Positions 54,563-63,730 of a stretch of 64,000 nt of DNA are shown piece by piece. Below the pieces are notes generated by a model. The model worked only from the letters and a program-made list of their open reading frames with translations. It did not search any database and was not told the origin of the DNA. This stretch comes from Saccharothrix violaceirubra (GTDB taxonomy: Bacteria > Actinomycetota > Actinomycetes > Mycobacteriales > Pseudonocardiaceae). Numbering within the stretch: the stretch's first letter is position 1; each line of letters starts with the position of its first letter. The stretch covers positions 1,550,001 through 1,614,000 of the forward strand of contig NZ_JACHJS010000001.1 of assembly GCF_014203755.1 (NCBI RefSeq), given 5' to 3'. A program made the position numbers and the translations under genes.

Positions 54563-55608
54563 GGCAGGGCCACCCGCACGGACAACCCGCCCCCAGGCCG
54601 GGCCCGTACGGACAACGTCCCGCGGTGCGCGGCCACCACGGACGCCACGATCGTCAGCCCCAGTCCCACGCCCCGGTCGGACCCCGCGCGGTCCATTCGG
54701 CGGAACGGTTCGGTCAACGACGCCACCAGCTCCTCGGGCACGACCGGCCCGGTGTTCTCCACCCACAGGTCGGGACCGACCCGGACCCGGACCCGACCGC
54801 CGGGTTCGTTGTGCCGCACCGCGTTCTGCACCAGGTTGAGCACCAGGTGCTCCAGCAGCACCGCGTCGCCGAGCACCGGGCACGGGTCCGCCTCCAGCGC
54901 GATGTCGCCGCCCGCCGCGTCCACCACCCGGCGTACCAGGTGGTCCAGCCGCACCGGTTCGCGGGTCGCCGGGCCCCGGTCGCTCAGGGCCAGCACGAGC
55001 AGTCCCTCGATCAGCCTCGTGGTGCGGACGTTGAGCGTCAGCAGCCGTCGGCCCAGCTCCCCGGTGTCGGCGCTGACGTCGGGCCGGCCCAACGCGACCT
55101 CGATCAGCGTCCGCTGCGTGGCCAACGGGGTGCGCAGTTCGTGCGACACGTCGGCGGCGAACCGGCGTCGGCCCTCGAACGCGTCCGCCAGCCGGTCGAG
55201 CATGCCGTCGATCGTGTCGGCCAGTTCGGTCAGCTCGTCGCGCCGACCGGTCCGGGCGAGCCGGCGCCGGTCCAGGTCGTCGGCGCCCAGCGAGCGGGCC
55301 GTGGCGGTGATCCACCGGATCGGGCGCAGCATGCGGTCGGTCACCACCAGGCCGATCGCGACCGCGAGCACCGCGGCGACGAGCAGCGCCACCCACGACT
55401 GCGCGATCAAGGTGCGCAACACCTCGTCCCGGTAGCGGTGGTCCTCGGTGATCCGGAAGGTGTCGCCCCGGACGGAGAACTCGACCGGCGACGGCAGGTT
55501 GGTCCGCACCAGCAGGTAGGTCACCAGCAGCAGCACGGTCCCGCCGGTCAGGAACAGGACGCCGATCAGGACGCTGAGCCGCGTCCTGATCGACCACCCG
55601 CCCCTCAC
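54463..55608 (-). CDS. Sensor histidine kinase (HisKA, EnvZ/OmpR type)
   Basis: A 381-residue kinase: membrane helix near the N-terminus (LSVLIGVLFLTGGTVLLLVT), a short outside loop, a second helix (SWVALLVAAVLAVAIGLVVT), HAMP, the phosphoacceptor in FAADVSHELRTPLATQRT, and ATPase boxes LVLNLVQNAVRHNEPGG and DRGVGLGLTIVASVVAAHRG. It signals to the response regulator whose stop overlaps its GTG start (GTGA). The last about 30 residues lie opposite the MerR gene end and look disordered. Confidence 0.9.
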   Translation of the reverse strand: MRGGWSIRTRLSVLIGVLFLTGGTVLLLVTYLLVRTNLPSPVEFSVRGDTFRITEDHRYRDEVLRTLIAQSWVALLVAAVLAVAIGLVVTDRMLRPIRWITATARSLGADDLDRRRLARTGRRDELTELADTIDGMLDRLADAFEGRRRFAADVSHELRTPLATQRTLIEVALGRPDVSADTGELGRRLLTLNVRTTRLIEGLLVLALSDRGPATREPVRLDHLVRRVVDAAGGDIALEADPCPVLGDAVLLEHLVLNLVQNAVRHNEPGGRVRVRVGPDLWVENTGPVVPEELVASLTEPFRRMDRAGSDRGVGLGLTIVASVVAAHRGTLSVRARPGGGLSVRVALPHAPTEDASESCSQAWVSPSVTVPPVTTRTRDQ

Positions 55609-56261
55609 GGCGAGATCCGGTAGCCGACGCCGGGCACGGTCTCGATCACCGGGGGGACGCCGAGCTTGCGCCGCAGCGTCCCCATCGTCACCCGTACCGC
55701 GTTGGTGAACGGGTCGACGTGCGCGTCCCATGCCTTCTCCAGCAGTTCCTCGGCACTCACGACCGCGCCCCGCGCCCGCATCAGCACCTCCAACACCGCG
55801 AACTCCTTGCGCGACAGGGGAAGGAACCTCCCGTCGCGGGTGGCCTGGTGGCGCGCGGTGTCCACCTCGACGTCGCCCGCGCGCAGCACCGGTGGCAGCG
55901 CGGGCGTGGTCCGGCGGCCCAGCGCCCGCACCCGGGCCACCAGTTCGGCGAACGCGAACGGTTTGGTGAGGTAGTCGTCGGCGCCGATGCCCAGCCCGCG
56001 CACCCGGTCGGCGACCTCGGCGGCGGCGGTGAGCATGAGCACGCGCACCGTGCCGCGTTCGACCACCGACCGGCACACGTCGTCGCCGTGGACGCCGGGC
56101 AGGTCCCGGTCGAGCACGAGGACGTCGTAGTCGTGCACGGCCAGCGATTCCAACGCCCGCAGGCCGTCGGCGCACACGTCCACCGCCATGGACTCGCGGC
56201 GCAACCCCTCCGCGATCGCCTCGGCCAGCAGCGCCTCGTCCTCGACCACCAGCACCCGCAC
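55605..56261 (-). CDS. OmpR-family response regulator
   Basis: A 218-residue regulator: receiver domain RVLVVEDEALLAEAIAEGLR with phospho-Asp in YDVLVLDRDLPGVHGDD and Lys in YLTKPFAFAELVAR, then the winged helix (RFLPLSRKEFAVLEVLMRAR, NAVRVTMGTLRRKLG). The GTG at 56261 is chosen for GGAGGGG 6 nt upstream. It starts 17 nt after the repeat protein gene, so the three genes are likely one operon. Confidence 0.9.
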   Translation of the reverse strand: MRVLVVEDEALLAEAIAEGLRRESMAVDVCADGLRALESLAVHDYDVLVLDRDLPGVHGDDVCRSVVERGTVRVLMLTAAAEVADRVRGLGIGADDYLTKPFAFAELVARVRALGRRTTPALPPVLRAGDVEVDTARHQATRDGRFLPLSRKEFAVLEVLMRARGAVVSAEELLEKAWDAHVDPFTNAVRVTMGTLRRKLGVPPVIETVPGVGYRISP

Positions 56262-56278
56262 CCGGCACCCCTCCGTCG

Positions 56279-56695
56279 TCAGCCTCGCGTGCACTTCCAG
56301 ACCGCGGCCTCGGTGTGCCGCCCCTCGTCCCCCGGCGGTGCGGCGATCCGCACGACCACGTCACCGGAGGCGACGACCATCAGCACCCGGCCACCGTTCG
56401 CCTCCACACACCGTGCCAGGTCGCCCGGTCCGGATGCCGCGGGTTCGGGCACCGCCGAGCCGGAGACTCCCGACCCCGGCACTCCCGACCCCGGCACTCC
56501 CGACCCCGGCACTCCAGAGCCCGGCACCGTCGAGCCTGGGACCGCGGACCCCACGACCGCGGACCCCTGCCCTGCCGACCCCTGCCCTGCCGACCCCGGA
56601 ACCGTCGACCCCGGTGCGGTGGACCCGGGCACCGCCGACCACGTCACCGTGAGCGCGGCGATCCCGAGCACGACCGCCGTCTTCCGAAACCTCAT
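56279..56695 (-). CDS. Secreted/anchored protein with elastin-like VPGSG repeats
   Basis: A 138-residue protein. The N-terminus (MRFRKTAVVLGIAALTVTWS) is a signal peptide or membrane anchor. A middle part of about 65 residues consists of pentapeptide units VPGSG/TPGST and variants. The C-terminal about 45 residues form a small domain (DLARCVEANGGRVLMVVASG) ending in WKCTRG with two Cys that could form a disulfide. GGGAGG precedes the ATG. It opens the operon of the OmpR-type two-component system and might be the extracellular sensor or a target. I know no name for it. Confidence 0.65.
   Translation of the reverse strand: MRFRKTAVVLGIAALTVTWSAVPGSTAPGSTVPGSAGQGSAGQGSAVVGSAVPGSTVPGSGVPGSGVPGSGVPGSGVSGSAVPEPAASGPGDLARCVEANGGRVLMVVASGDVVVRIAAPPGDEGRHTEAAVWKCTRG
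56463..56640. repeat. 15-bp tandem repeats in the elastin-like gene
   Basis: About 12 units with period 15; ACTCCCGACCCCGGC occurs three times in exact tandem at 56466-56510, followed by degenerate copies. The unit is five codons, so changes in copy number keep the frame. Confidence 0.8.
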
Positions 56696-56858
56696 GGACC
56701 CTCCCCTTTCGTCGCCTGCGATTTCTACCGGCCGGCCGATCTCGGGAGCGTCAGCGGAAGTCCTTATCCGGGCCTCACAACCGACCCGTGCGGAACGCAT
56801 GGGTCGACCGTGCGATCACCCCATGGGATCGTGCGCCGCCACGCCCGAAGCTCGTGCC

Positions 56859-57647
56859 ATGAAGGTCGGACAGCGGAAGACGACAGGCAGGTTCCTCCGC
56901 CACGCGGTGGAGATGGTCGTGGCCATGCTGGTGGGTGTCGAACTCCTCGCGCCCGCCTGGGAATGGGCGGGGCAGCGGCCGGACGTGGTCGCGCTCGTCA
57001 CCGCGACGGACATGACCGTCGCCATGGCGTTGTGGATGCGCTACCGGGGCCACCCGTGGCCGCGGGTCGTCGAGATGGGCGCGGCGATGTTCCTGCCCTA
57101 CCTCGTCCTGCTCGTGCCGCACTGGCTCGGAGTGCTGGACGGAGAGCACGTGCTCACCGGCGGGCACGTGCTGATGCTCCCGGCGATGGTGGCCGCGATG
57201 CTCGTGCACCGCGAGGAGTACACCCGGCCGCACGGGGAAAGCGACGCGCACCCGCTGGTCAAGGAGGTCGGCCGGCGCGGGCCGACGTGGATCGCGCTCG
57301 CGATGACGTTCGACCAGTGGACGGAACCGCTCGTGCCGTGGCCGGTCGCCTTGCTGGTGCTGCCCGGGGCCTACCTGGTGTTCGGCATGGCCAAGGGACA
57401 CCTGCGGGACCGGAGGGTCCTCGCCGCCCAACTGGCCGGACTCGTGGCCTACGCGGTGCTCGCCGTCGTGGCGTCGAACGCCGATCCGCGCATGGCCGCC
57501 TGGCTGGTCGCGGCGGGCTGGGGTCTGCACGCGGTGTGGGACGTCGTGCACCACCGGCTGGACCGTGTGGTTCCCCGCTGGTGGGCGGAGTGGTGCGCGG
57601 TGGTGGACTTCGTCGTCGCGGCGACGATCCTGTCCGTGTGGCTGTGA
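56859..57647 (+). CDS. Integral membrane protein of unknown function
   Basis: A 262-residue protein with about seven membrane helices (HAVEMVVAMLVGVELLAPAW, VEMGAAMFLPYLVLLVPHWL, MLPAMVAAMLVHREEYTRPH, LVAYAVLAVVASNADPRMAA). Conserved polar residues in helices (EMVV, DMTVAMALW, HxxWDVVHHRLDR) suggest a sensor or transporter. An in-frame ATG at 56823 would add 12 residues; neither start has a clear Shine-Dalgarno. Coupled (GTGA) to a histidine kinase, so it may be its membrane sensing partner. Confidence 0.65.
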   Translation: MKVGQRKTTGRFLRHAVEMVVAMLVGVELLAPAWEWAGQRPDVVALVTATDMTVAMALWMRYRGHPWPRVVEMGAAMFLPYLVLLVPHWLGVLDGEHVLTGGHVLMLPAMVAAMLVHREEYTRPHGESDAHPLVKEVGRRGPTWIALAMTFDQWTEPLVPWPVALLVLPGAYLVFGMAKGHLRDRRVLAAQLAGLVAYAVLAVVASNADPRMAAWLVAAGWGLHAVWDVVHHRLDRVVPRWWAEWCAVVDFVVAATILSVWL

Positions 57648-58750
57648 GGTGCGGGGTGGACGACCTGGTCCGGGTGCGCCGGACGATCCTGGCGGGCGTC
57701 GCGGTGCTGGTGCTGTGCTGCCTGTGGGTCCCGGCGGCGGTGCTGGCGCGCGATCCCGACAACTGGCTGGGCATGGTCGGACTGGGGGTGCTCGTCGCCG
57801 GGCACGCGGCCGTGCTGCGCTTCGTCACCGAGCCGCCCGCCCCCCGCTGGGCGCTGTGGGTCCTGCTCGCGGCCACCGCCGTGTCGATCCTCCTGGTGGC
57901 GCCGGTCGGTCCCGCCGACCGGTACACCTGGGCGTGGATCGGCGGTGCCACGGCGGGCATCCTGCCGTTCCTGATCACGGGCCGGTCGAGGTGGCCCGCC
58001 GCGGTGGGCGCGGTGGGCCTGGCCGTGGCGGTCGGCGCGGTCACCGGCGGATCGCCCGTGGTGCACGGCGTGATCGCGGCGTCGGTCGGCGCCGCGGTCG
58101 TCGGCGGCACGGTCGTGCCCCTGTGGCTGTGGACGCTGCTGCTCGACGCCCGGGCCGGCCGGGAGGCACGGGCCCGGCTCGCCGTCACCGAGGAGCGCCT
58201 GCGGTTCGCGCGTGACCTGCACGACCTGCTCGGCCACCGGCTCACCGTGATCGCGCTCAAGTCCGAACTCGCCGAACGCCTCGCCGCCGCCGATCCCGAC
58301 CGCGCGGCCCGCGAGTCCGCGCAGGCCCGCCACCTCGCCGCCACCGCGCTGGCCGAGGTGCGCGAAGCGGTGGCGGGGTACCGGGAGGTCGATCTGGCCG
58401 ACCAGGTGGCGGCGGCGGCCGGCGTGCTGCGGGACGCGGGCGTGCGCTGCGCGACCACCGTCGCGCCGGTGCCGTCCGAAGTGGCCGCGCGGCTGGCGTT
58501 CGTGGTCCGGGAAGCCTGCACGAACATCCTGCGACACAGCGCCGCCGCGTGGTGCACGATCGACATCACGTCCGACGGCGAGGGGATCGGGATGCGGATC
58601 GTGAACGACGGGGTGTCCGGTACCGGACCCGACCGGCACGCGTTCGGCCTGCGGGGCATGACCGACCGCGTGGCCGAGGTCGGCGGCACGCTGCGCGTCG
58701 AGCGGGACGGTGACGTGTTCGCCCTCGACGTCGCGGTGCCCGTGCCGTGA
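57644..58750 (+). CDS. Sensor histidine kinase (HisKA_3, DesK/NarL type)
   Basis: A 368-residue kinase: six hydrophobic segments in the first about 180 residues (TILAGVAVLVLCCLWVPAAV, AVGAVGLAVAVGAVTGGSPV), the phosphoacceptor in FARDLHDLLGHRLTVIALKS, and an HATPase part with VVREACTNILRHSAAAWC and HAFGLRGMTDRVAEVGG. It phosphorylates the response regulator that overlaps its stop (GTGA). The GTG at 57644 overlaps the previous stop; a GTG at 57656 is also possible. DesK-type kinases often sense membrane state. Confidence 0.9.
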   Translation: MRCGVDDLVRVRRTILAGVAVLVLCCLWVPAAVLARDPDNWLGMVGLGVLVAGHAAVLRFVTEPPAPRWALWVLLAATAVSILLVAPVGPADRYTWAWIGGATAGILPFLITGRSRWPAAVGAVGLAVAVGAVTGGSPVVHGVIAASVGAAVVGGTVVPLWLWTLLLDARAGREARARLAVTEERLRFARDLHDLLGHRLTVIALKSELAERLAAADPDRAARESAQARHLAATALAEVREAVAGYREVDLADQVAAAAGVLRDAGVRCATTVAPVPSEVAARLAFVVREACTNILRHSAAAWCTIDITSDGEGIGMRIVNDGVSGTGPDRHAFGLRGMTDRVAEVGGTLRVERDGDVFALDVAVPVP

Positions 58751-59352
58751 TCCGCGTGCTGCTGGCCGACGACGAGGAGATGATCCGCGACGCCCTCGCC
58801 GCCCTGCTCGAGCTGGAGCCGGACCTGGAGGTGGTGGCGCGGGTCGGCGACGGGCGCCTGGCCGTGGACGAGGCCCGCGCGCACCGGCCCGACGTGGCGG
58901 TGGTCGACCTGCGGATGCCCGGACTCGACGGGCTGGAGGTCACCGCCGAGCTGGCCCGCGTGCTGCCGTCGTGCGCGGTCGTCGTGCTGACCGGCCAGGG
59001 CCGTCCGCCGCACCTGCGACAGGCTTTGTCGGCCGGTGCCAAGGGTTTCCTGCCCAAGGGCTCGCCCGGCGGCACGCTGGCCGACGTGATCCGCCGGGTG
59101 CACTCCGGCGCCCGCTACGTCGACCCGGCCCTGGCCGCCGACGCCCTGACCGCGCCACCGTGCCCGTTGACGCGGCGTGAGCTGGAGGTGTTGCGGCTGA
59201 CCGAGTTCGACACCCCGGTCGGCGCGATCGCCCGGCGCACCGGGCTGTCCGCCGGGACCGTGCGCAACCACCTCGCCGCGGTCGTGACGAAACTGGCCGT
59301 GCCGACCCGTGCCGAGGCTTTCCGCGTGGCGCACGACAACGGCTGGATCTGA
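58747..59352 (+). CDS. NarL/LuxR-family response regulator
   Basis: A 201-residue regulator: receiver IRVLLADDEEMIRDALAALL with phospho-Asp in DVAVVDLRMPGLDG and Lys in GAKGFLPKGSPGGTLADVIR; LuxR-type HTH at LTRRELEVLRLTEFDTPVGA through SAGTVRNHLAAVVTKL. Last gene of the second two-component operon. Confidence 0.92.
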   Translation: MIRVLLADDEEMIRDALAALLELEPDLEVVARVGDGRLAVDEARAHRPDVAVVDLRMPGLDGLEVTAELARVLPSCAVVVLTGQGRPPHLRQALSAGAKGFLPKGSPGGTLADVIRRVHSGARYVDPALAADALTAPPCPLTRRELEVLRLTEFDTPVGAIARRTGLSAGTVRNHLAAVVTKLAVPTRAEAFRVAHDNGWI

Positions 59353-59417
59353 TTCGTTCTCCGAACAGGACCGCGGACCGGCCAGTACAGTCCACGCGAT
59401 CCCAGGGGGGAAGACGG

Positions 59418-60017
59418 ATGACATATCCACCACAGTGGTCCGGCGCTCCGGGCGGACACCCGCGGCAGCCGTATCCACCGCAGCCTTATCCGCAGCAGTA
59501 CCAGCACTTTCCGGCCCAGGGTCATCCGCCCCAGTACGACCCGTACGGCGGGCCGCCGCCGAAGCCGGGCGCGCTCGGCGTGGTCATGACGATCCACTGG
59601 GTGATCACCGCGCTGACGGTCGGCGGCGTGGTGATCTCGCTGGCCTCCTCGCTGTCACTGCTGCACGCGGTGAACGGCTTGAACCTGGCGTTCGTCGCGC
59701 TGCTCGCGCTGATCACCGTGCTGCTCGGCGTCCTGCACGCGGTCGCCGCGATGTCCGCCGCGCACCGGTACTTCCCGAACCTGATCGCGTCCCGCATGGC
59801 CGCCGGGTTCAGCCTCGTGCTCGGCGCCTTGAGCCTGAGGTCGATCGTCACCCTCGGCGCGCTGACGGCCTCGGCGCTGATCGGCGTCGGAATGGTGCTG
59901 CTGTGCCTGACGGCACTGATCCTCGGCGCCCAGTCCTCGGTCAAACGCTGGATCGTGGCCAAGCACCGGTATTCGATCAGCCAGGGTCACCTGCCGCGCA
60001 ACGCCCGCCGCCGGTGA
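59418..60017 (+). CDS. Pro/Tyr-rich membrane protein
   Basis: A 199-residue protein with a cytoplasmic N-terminal tail of about 55 residues rich in Pro, Gln and Tyr (QPYPPQPYPQQYQHF), then four membrane helices (VMTIHWVITALTVGGVVISL, VALLALITVLLGVLHAVAAM). This is the DUF4190-like layout common in actinobacteria; function unknown. TACAGT at 59386-59391 may be the -10, and AGGGGGGAAG is the ribosome-binding site. Confidence 0.65.
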   Translation: MTYPPQWSGAPGGHPRQPYPPQPYPQQYQHFPAQGHPPQYDPYGGPPPKPGALGVVMTIHWVITALTVGGVVISLASSLSLLHAVNGLNLAFVALLALITVLLGVLHAVAAMSAAHRYFPNLIASRMAAGFSLVLGALSLRSIVTLGALTASALIGVGMVLLCLTALILGAQSSVKRWIVAKHRYSISQGHLPRNARRR

Positions 60018-60075
60018 ATCGGCACTCCCGAATCGGAAACCGACCGACTAGCGTCCACGGCGGGGGGATCGTCGA

Positions 60076-60513
60076 ATGGAATCGACCGATTCGCGGACCA
60101 AACCGTTCCCGGTGATCGCGTTGACAGTGACGCACCGGGTGTCCGGCGCGGCGTGCCTGGCCGTGCTCGCATACACGGCCGTCGCCTTGGACATCCGCGC
60201 CGGCTGGGTGCGGTTCGCCTTCGCGGTGGTGGTGATCGGCGGCGCGGCGGTGCTGAACCTGATCGCCCCGCGACGCCTCGCCGACCCCCGGCCCGGGGAC
60301 GATCCGGACCAGGCGTTCATCAGTGGCACCACCCGCCTGGCGATGGTGTCGGTCTTCGCCGCCGGTGGCCCGATCGTCCGGGGATCGATGGAGGCGGGGT
60401 TCACGGTCCTGCTGTGGGTGGGAGTCGGTTTGGTCCTGGTCTCCATCGCGATGGCCTACCTGGTCGGTGCGCTGCGCAAGCCGCCGGTGCGCGAGTGGTT
60501 CGAAGCCGAGTAG
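60076..60513 (+). CDS. Small four-helix membrane protein
   Basis: A 145-residue protein with four predicted membrane helices (GAACLAVLAYTAVALDIRAG, FAFAVVVIGGAAVLNLIAP, LAMVSVFAAGGPIVRG, VLLWVGVGLVLVSIAMAYLV). No family recognised. TAGCGT at 60049-60054 is a possible -10, and GGGGGGATCG serves as ribosome-binding site. Confidence 0.55.
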   Translation: MESTDSRTKPFPVIALTVTHRVSGAACLAVLAYTAVALDIRAGWVRFAFAVVVIGGAAVLNLIAPRRLADPRPGDDPDQAFISGTTRLAMVSVFAAGGPIVRGSMEAGFTVLLWVGVGLVLVSIAMAYLVGALRKPPVREWFEAE

Positions 60514-60536
60514 CGCGCGAGGCACGGCCTCGACCC

Positions 60537-62150
60537 TCAGGAGCCGAGCACGTCCCGCAGCGCCGACAGCGACGGCACGAAGAAGTAGCCGCCGCCGGTC
60601 GCCGTCACGTAGTCGCGCGGCGCCGTCACGGGGTGCGCGCCGTCGGGCCGCAGCAGGGTCGCCGAGCGCACCCGGTCCTCGCCGGGCTGCCCGTTCTGAC
60701 CGATGAACAGGTCGTGCCCGCCGGGCGCGCGCGGGTTCGTCCGGTCGCCCATCCACCGGGTGTTGAGGAACTCGAACTGGTCCACGATGGACGCCTGCAC
60801 GGACAGGAACAGCAGGCCCCGGTCCTCGTCGGTCGGCTTGCCGTAGGGCAGACCACGCCGCAGGATGCGCCGCGTGAACGAGGCCGTCAGCCCGCCCGCG
60901 TCGTTGGGCGCGGTCCGGCTGTTCACCTTGCGGATGTGCGCGAACTGCGGGCACACCAGCCCGACCGGGTCCGCGCCCGCCTCCGGGTACAGGCCGTTGG
61001 TGGTCGACCCGTCGGTCAGCCGCAGCGTCCGGCTGTCCGACCCGAACCCGAAGTGGTCGTTGCGCAACGCGTCCACGCCCAGTTCCGGCACGTCGCGCGT
61101 CGGCGTGCGGGCCACCGGCGCGCCGCTGGGCCAGCGCCCGACCACGTCGGCGGCCAGCTTGTCCCGCGTGACACCGGGACCGGCCTGCGTCACGGCGTGG
61201 TCCAGGAACTCGTGGAACCCGGCGACATCCTGCCGCAGCCGGCGGAACACCAGGTAGGAGCCGTTGCGGCTCCACGCCGGTCCGCGCGACGCGGTCGAGC
61301 CCGCCAGGATCGGGTCGCTGCCCTGGCCGGGGTAGCCGAACACGAACTCGCCCGGCCACACCAGGTGCTGGCCGGGCCGGCCGTACAGCCACGCCTCCGG
61401 TCGCTGGTCGGCGTCGTCCACCACGTGCCGCGGCGTGACGAACCGGTCGGGGGCGTACCGGCCGCGCACGCCCGGCTGCGACACCCCGTCCTGGAAGCCG
61501 AAGTGCTCCCGGCCGACCTCGTCGAGCTTGTGCCCCTCCTCCCGGTAGACCAGGCGCACCGCGTGCGACTCGGCGAGCGCCACCATGTCCTCGGCGTGCC
61601 GGCGCAGGTTCTCCTCGCGGTCGGCGGCCACCACCAGCAGCACGTCCGGATCGCGCACCACCCACCCGTCGGTCGAGCCCGCGGGGTCGCCCAACGCGCC
61701 GGACCGGGCCGTCATGCCCAGCACGAACCCCCGGTCGGCGAACTCGTCCACGCCGGGGTCGTCGGTGAGCTTGCCCATCGCCTCGTGGCTGAAAGCCACG
61801 CTCGTCCACGTGTCGTCCACGCCGCCCTCGACCAGCAGCGCGCCCACCTCGCCGGTGGCCCGGAACGAGCCGCCCGCCTCCAGCGCGTTGAGCTTGGCCG
61901 CGGTCCGGGACGCGATCAGCGACCGCACGCGTTCCCGTGACCCCATCGCGTGCCGCAGCGTGGTGACGTGGTCGGCGACCAGCCGGCACCACCGGCGCGC
62001 GGCGGCGGGGTCGGCGATCGTGAACGCGAGCACGGCCAGGTGGGGCTTGAGGAAACCCGGGACGACGTTGCCCTGGATCTCGTCGGCGTCGAGCATCGGC
62101 TCGGTGTCGGGACGGACCTGCTCGGCCCGCCGCGGTCCCGGCATGGTCAT
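60537..62150 (-). CDS. DyP-type haem peroxidase
   Basis: A 537-residue dye-decolourising peroxidase. The distal motif GXXDG is present as HFGFQDGVSQPGVRGRYAPD, and the C-terminal part has the proximal and haem-contact pattern RRILRRGLPYGKP...EDRGLLFLSVQASI. No Tat signal is seen, so it is probably cytoplasmic or encapsulated; encapsulin is not in the window. Longer than the 300-450 residues of many DyPs, with an N-terminal extension (DEIQGNVVPGFLKPHLAVLA). It is 30 nt downstream of the unrecognised 460-residue protein and shares its transcript. Confidence 0.9.
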   Translation of the reverse strand: MTMPGPRRAEQVRPDTEPMLDADEIQGNVVPGFLKPHLAVLAFTIADPAAARRWCRLVADHVTTLRHAMGSRERVRSLIASRTAAKLNALEAGGSFRATGEVGALLVEGGVDDTWTSVAFSHEAMGKLTDDPGVDEFADRGFVLGMTARSGALGDPAGSTDGWVVRDPDVLLVVAADREENLRRHAEDMVALAESHAVRLVYREEGHKLDEVGREHFGFQDGVSQPGVRGRYAPDRFVTPRHVVDDADQRPEAWLYGRPGQHLVWPGEFVFGYPGQGSDPILAGSTASRGPAWSRNGSYLVFRRLRQDVAGFHEFLDHAVTQAGPGVTRDKLAADVVGRWPSGAPVARTPTRDVPELGVDALRNDHFGFGSDSRTLRLTDGSTTNGLYPEAGADPVGLVCPQFAHIRKVNSRTAPNDAGGLTASFTRRILRRGLPYGKPTDEDRGLLFLSVQASIVDQFEFLNTRWMGDRTNPRAPGGHDLFIGQNGQPGEDRVRSATLLRPDGAHPVTAPRDYVTATGGGYFFVPSLSALRDVLGS

Positions 62151-62180
62151 GGCGCGCTCCTCGGTGGTGCGGTGGGTCGC

Positions 62181-63563
62181 CTACGCCCGGTGGCGGTGCG
62201 GCTTGTGCGGTTCGGGCGCGGGGCGCAGGTGCGCCACGTCCGCCGAGCCCGGGTAGTCGAACGCCGGCCGTGTCCCGTCCGGACACTCGTCGGTCACCGG
62301 CACCACGCGCAGGAACATGCCGTTCACGCGGTCCTGGCAGCCCCGGTGCGTGGCCGGCAGGGGCGTGGTGCGGAACTCGCCGGGGTTGGCCACGCCGAAC
62401 AGCGCGACCGTGATCCGCTCGGCGAGCTGCGCGCCGTACCGGATCGGGTCGCCCGCGATGAGCAGGTCGCCCACGGTCTCCGGCTCGCCCGTGCGGCGTT
62501 GCGCGTCGGGCGGGATCTCGAACACGGCGCGTTCGATCAGGTGCTGCCGCGCGTCGCCGCGTTCCACCCGGAAGTAGTCGGCCGTGACCGGACGGCCGTC
62601 GCGGTGCGTGATGCCGGCCAGGTCGAGGTGGTTCATGTACAGGCCGACGGGGTTGCGCAGCGTGATCCAGAAACCCTGGCGTGCCAGCACGTTCACGCTG
62701 CCGCCGATGGTCGGGTCGCTGTTGCGCATCGGCCCGCCGTAGCCGGCCGCGCACAGCAGCGCGTCCGCGTGCTCGATCGGGCGACCACCGCGCGCCCGCG
62801 GCACGGTGGCGTCCGCGCCGAGCACGATCTCCGCGGTCAACGTGTTCGCGGGCTGGCAGAGGTGCATGATCCCGTGCGTGGTGTTCCAGCGGTTCCACGG
62901 GTTGTAGGCGCCGCGCGCCACGATCACCTCGCCGGACGACTCGTCCACCAGGTCCTCGGCGGCCTGGAGGTCGGCCAGCCGCACGGACGGGTGCACGTGG
63001 CGCCGGTAGAGGTCGAGCAGCATGTCCCGGTTGGGGTCGAAGTCGTAGCGGGCGGCCGACCCCGGCGCCGAACCGGGCAGCGTGTCGCCGTGCAGCGCCT
63101 GCCAGTACTCGGGCGGCTCGGAGGTGAACACCACCCGGGCGATCTTCCCCTGGGCGTCGTGCTCGACGCGGAACTCGCAGTACTCGTCGTGCGGGCGGTA
63201 ATAGGTCTTCTCCCAGACCTCGCCGGTGAAGTACGCGCCCGCGCCGTCGATGCGGTCGGTCAGCGGGTACAGCCGCTCGGCCAGTTCCAGCGCCTTCGCG
63301 TGGCCGTTGCGGCGCACCAGGGTGTTCGACAGGGCGTTCCACGGGATCGCCTGCACGAGGCCGGGCGTCGGCGGCGTGGTCTCGGCCTGGTTGTAGTACT
63401 GGCACGGGTCGCCGGGGCGCAGCGTGTGCTCCTCGTGGAACGCGATGATCTCGTCGAACCAGCCGGACACGGCGACGTGCCACTGCTCCCGCTGCCGGGG
63501 GGTGAAGTCGTCGAGCCCGCCCGGCGGGTCGTAGCGGACGCCGACCGCGGTCTGCTGGAACAT
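62181..63563 (-). CDS. Hypothetical protein, 460 aa, upstream of DyP peroxidase
   Basis: I do not recognise this protein. It is soluble and rich in Trp, Tyr, His and Asn. Distinct stretches are PCQYYNQAETTPPTPGLVQA, AYNPWNRWNTTHGIMHLCQP and YGGPMRNSDPTIGGSVNVLA; THGIMHLCQ could bind a metal. A C-terminal His/Pro-rich tail (PEPHKPHRHRA) follows. ATG 63563 has a plausible AGGTG; an earlier in-frame ATG lies at 63623. The gene is divergent from an FAD oxidoreductase gene and co-oriented with the DyP gene, which suggests a joint oxidative role. Confidence 0.6.
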   Translation of the reverse strand: MFQQTAVGVRYDPPGGLDDFTPRQREQWHVAVSGWFDEIIAFHEEHTLRPGDPCQYYNQAETTPPTPGLVQAIPWNALSNTLVRRNGHAKALELAERLYPLTDRIDGAGAYFTGEVWEKTYYRPHDEYCEFRVEHDAQGKIARVVFTSEPPEYWQALHGDTLPGSAPGSAARYDFDPNRDMLLDLYRRHVHPSVRLADLQAAEDLVDESSGEVIVARGAYNPWNRWNTTHGIMHLCQPANTLTAEIVLGADATVPRARGGRPIEHADALLCAAGYGGPMRNSDPTIGGSVNVLARQGFWITLRNPVGLYMNHLDLAGITHRDGRPVTADYFRVERGDARQHLIERAVFEIPPDAQRRTGEPETVGDLLIAGDPIRYGAQLAERITVALFGVANPGEFRTTPLPATHRGCQDRVNGMFLRVVPVTDECPDGTRPAFDYPGSADVAHLRPAPEPHKPHRHRA

Positions 63564-63730
63564 GGTGCGCACCTCGCGTTCTGCCGATGCGCCCAACGTC
63601 CCGTTCGGACGCATCGACCGCACCCCGGATACGGACTGCTTCGCCCTTGTGAGTGAGGCGGTTCCCCTATCGTGTCGATCCGCCGGGAAGAGGTTCCGGT
63701 GCGTCCGACCGGCTCACCACCATGGGCCGT

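Noticed and set aside
56463..57647. Plus-strand frame with repeated Thr-Pro-Asp-Pro-Gly running into the membrane protein at 56859
   Set aside because: It is the antisense reading of the VPGSG repeats; signal peptide, ribosome-binding site and operon position all favour the minus strand.
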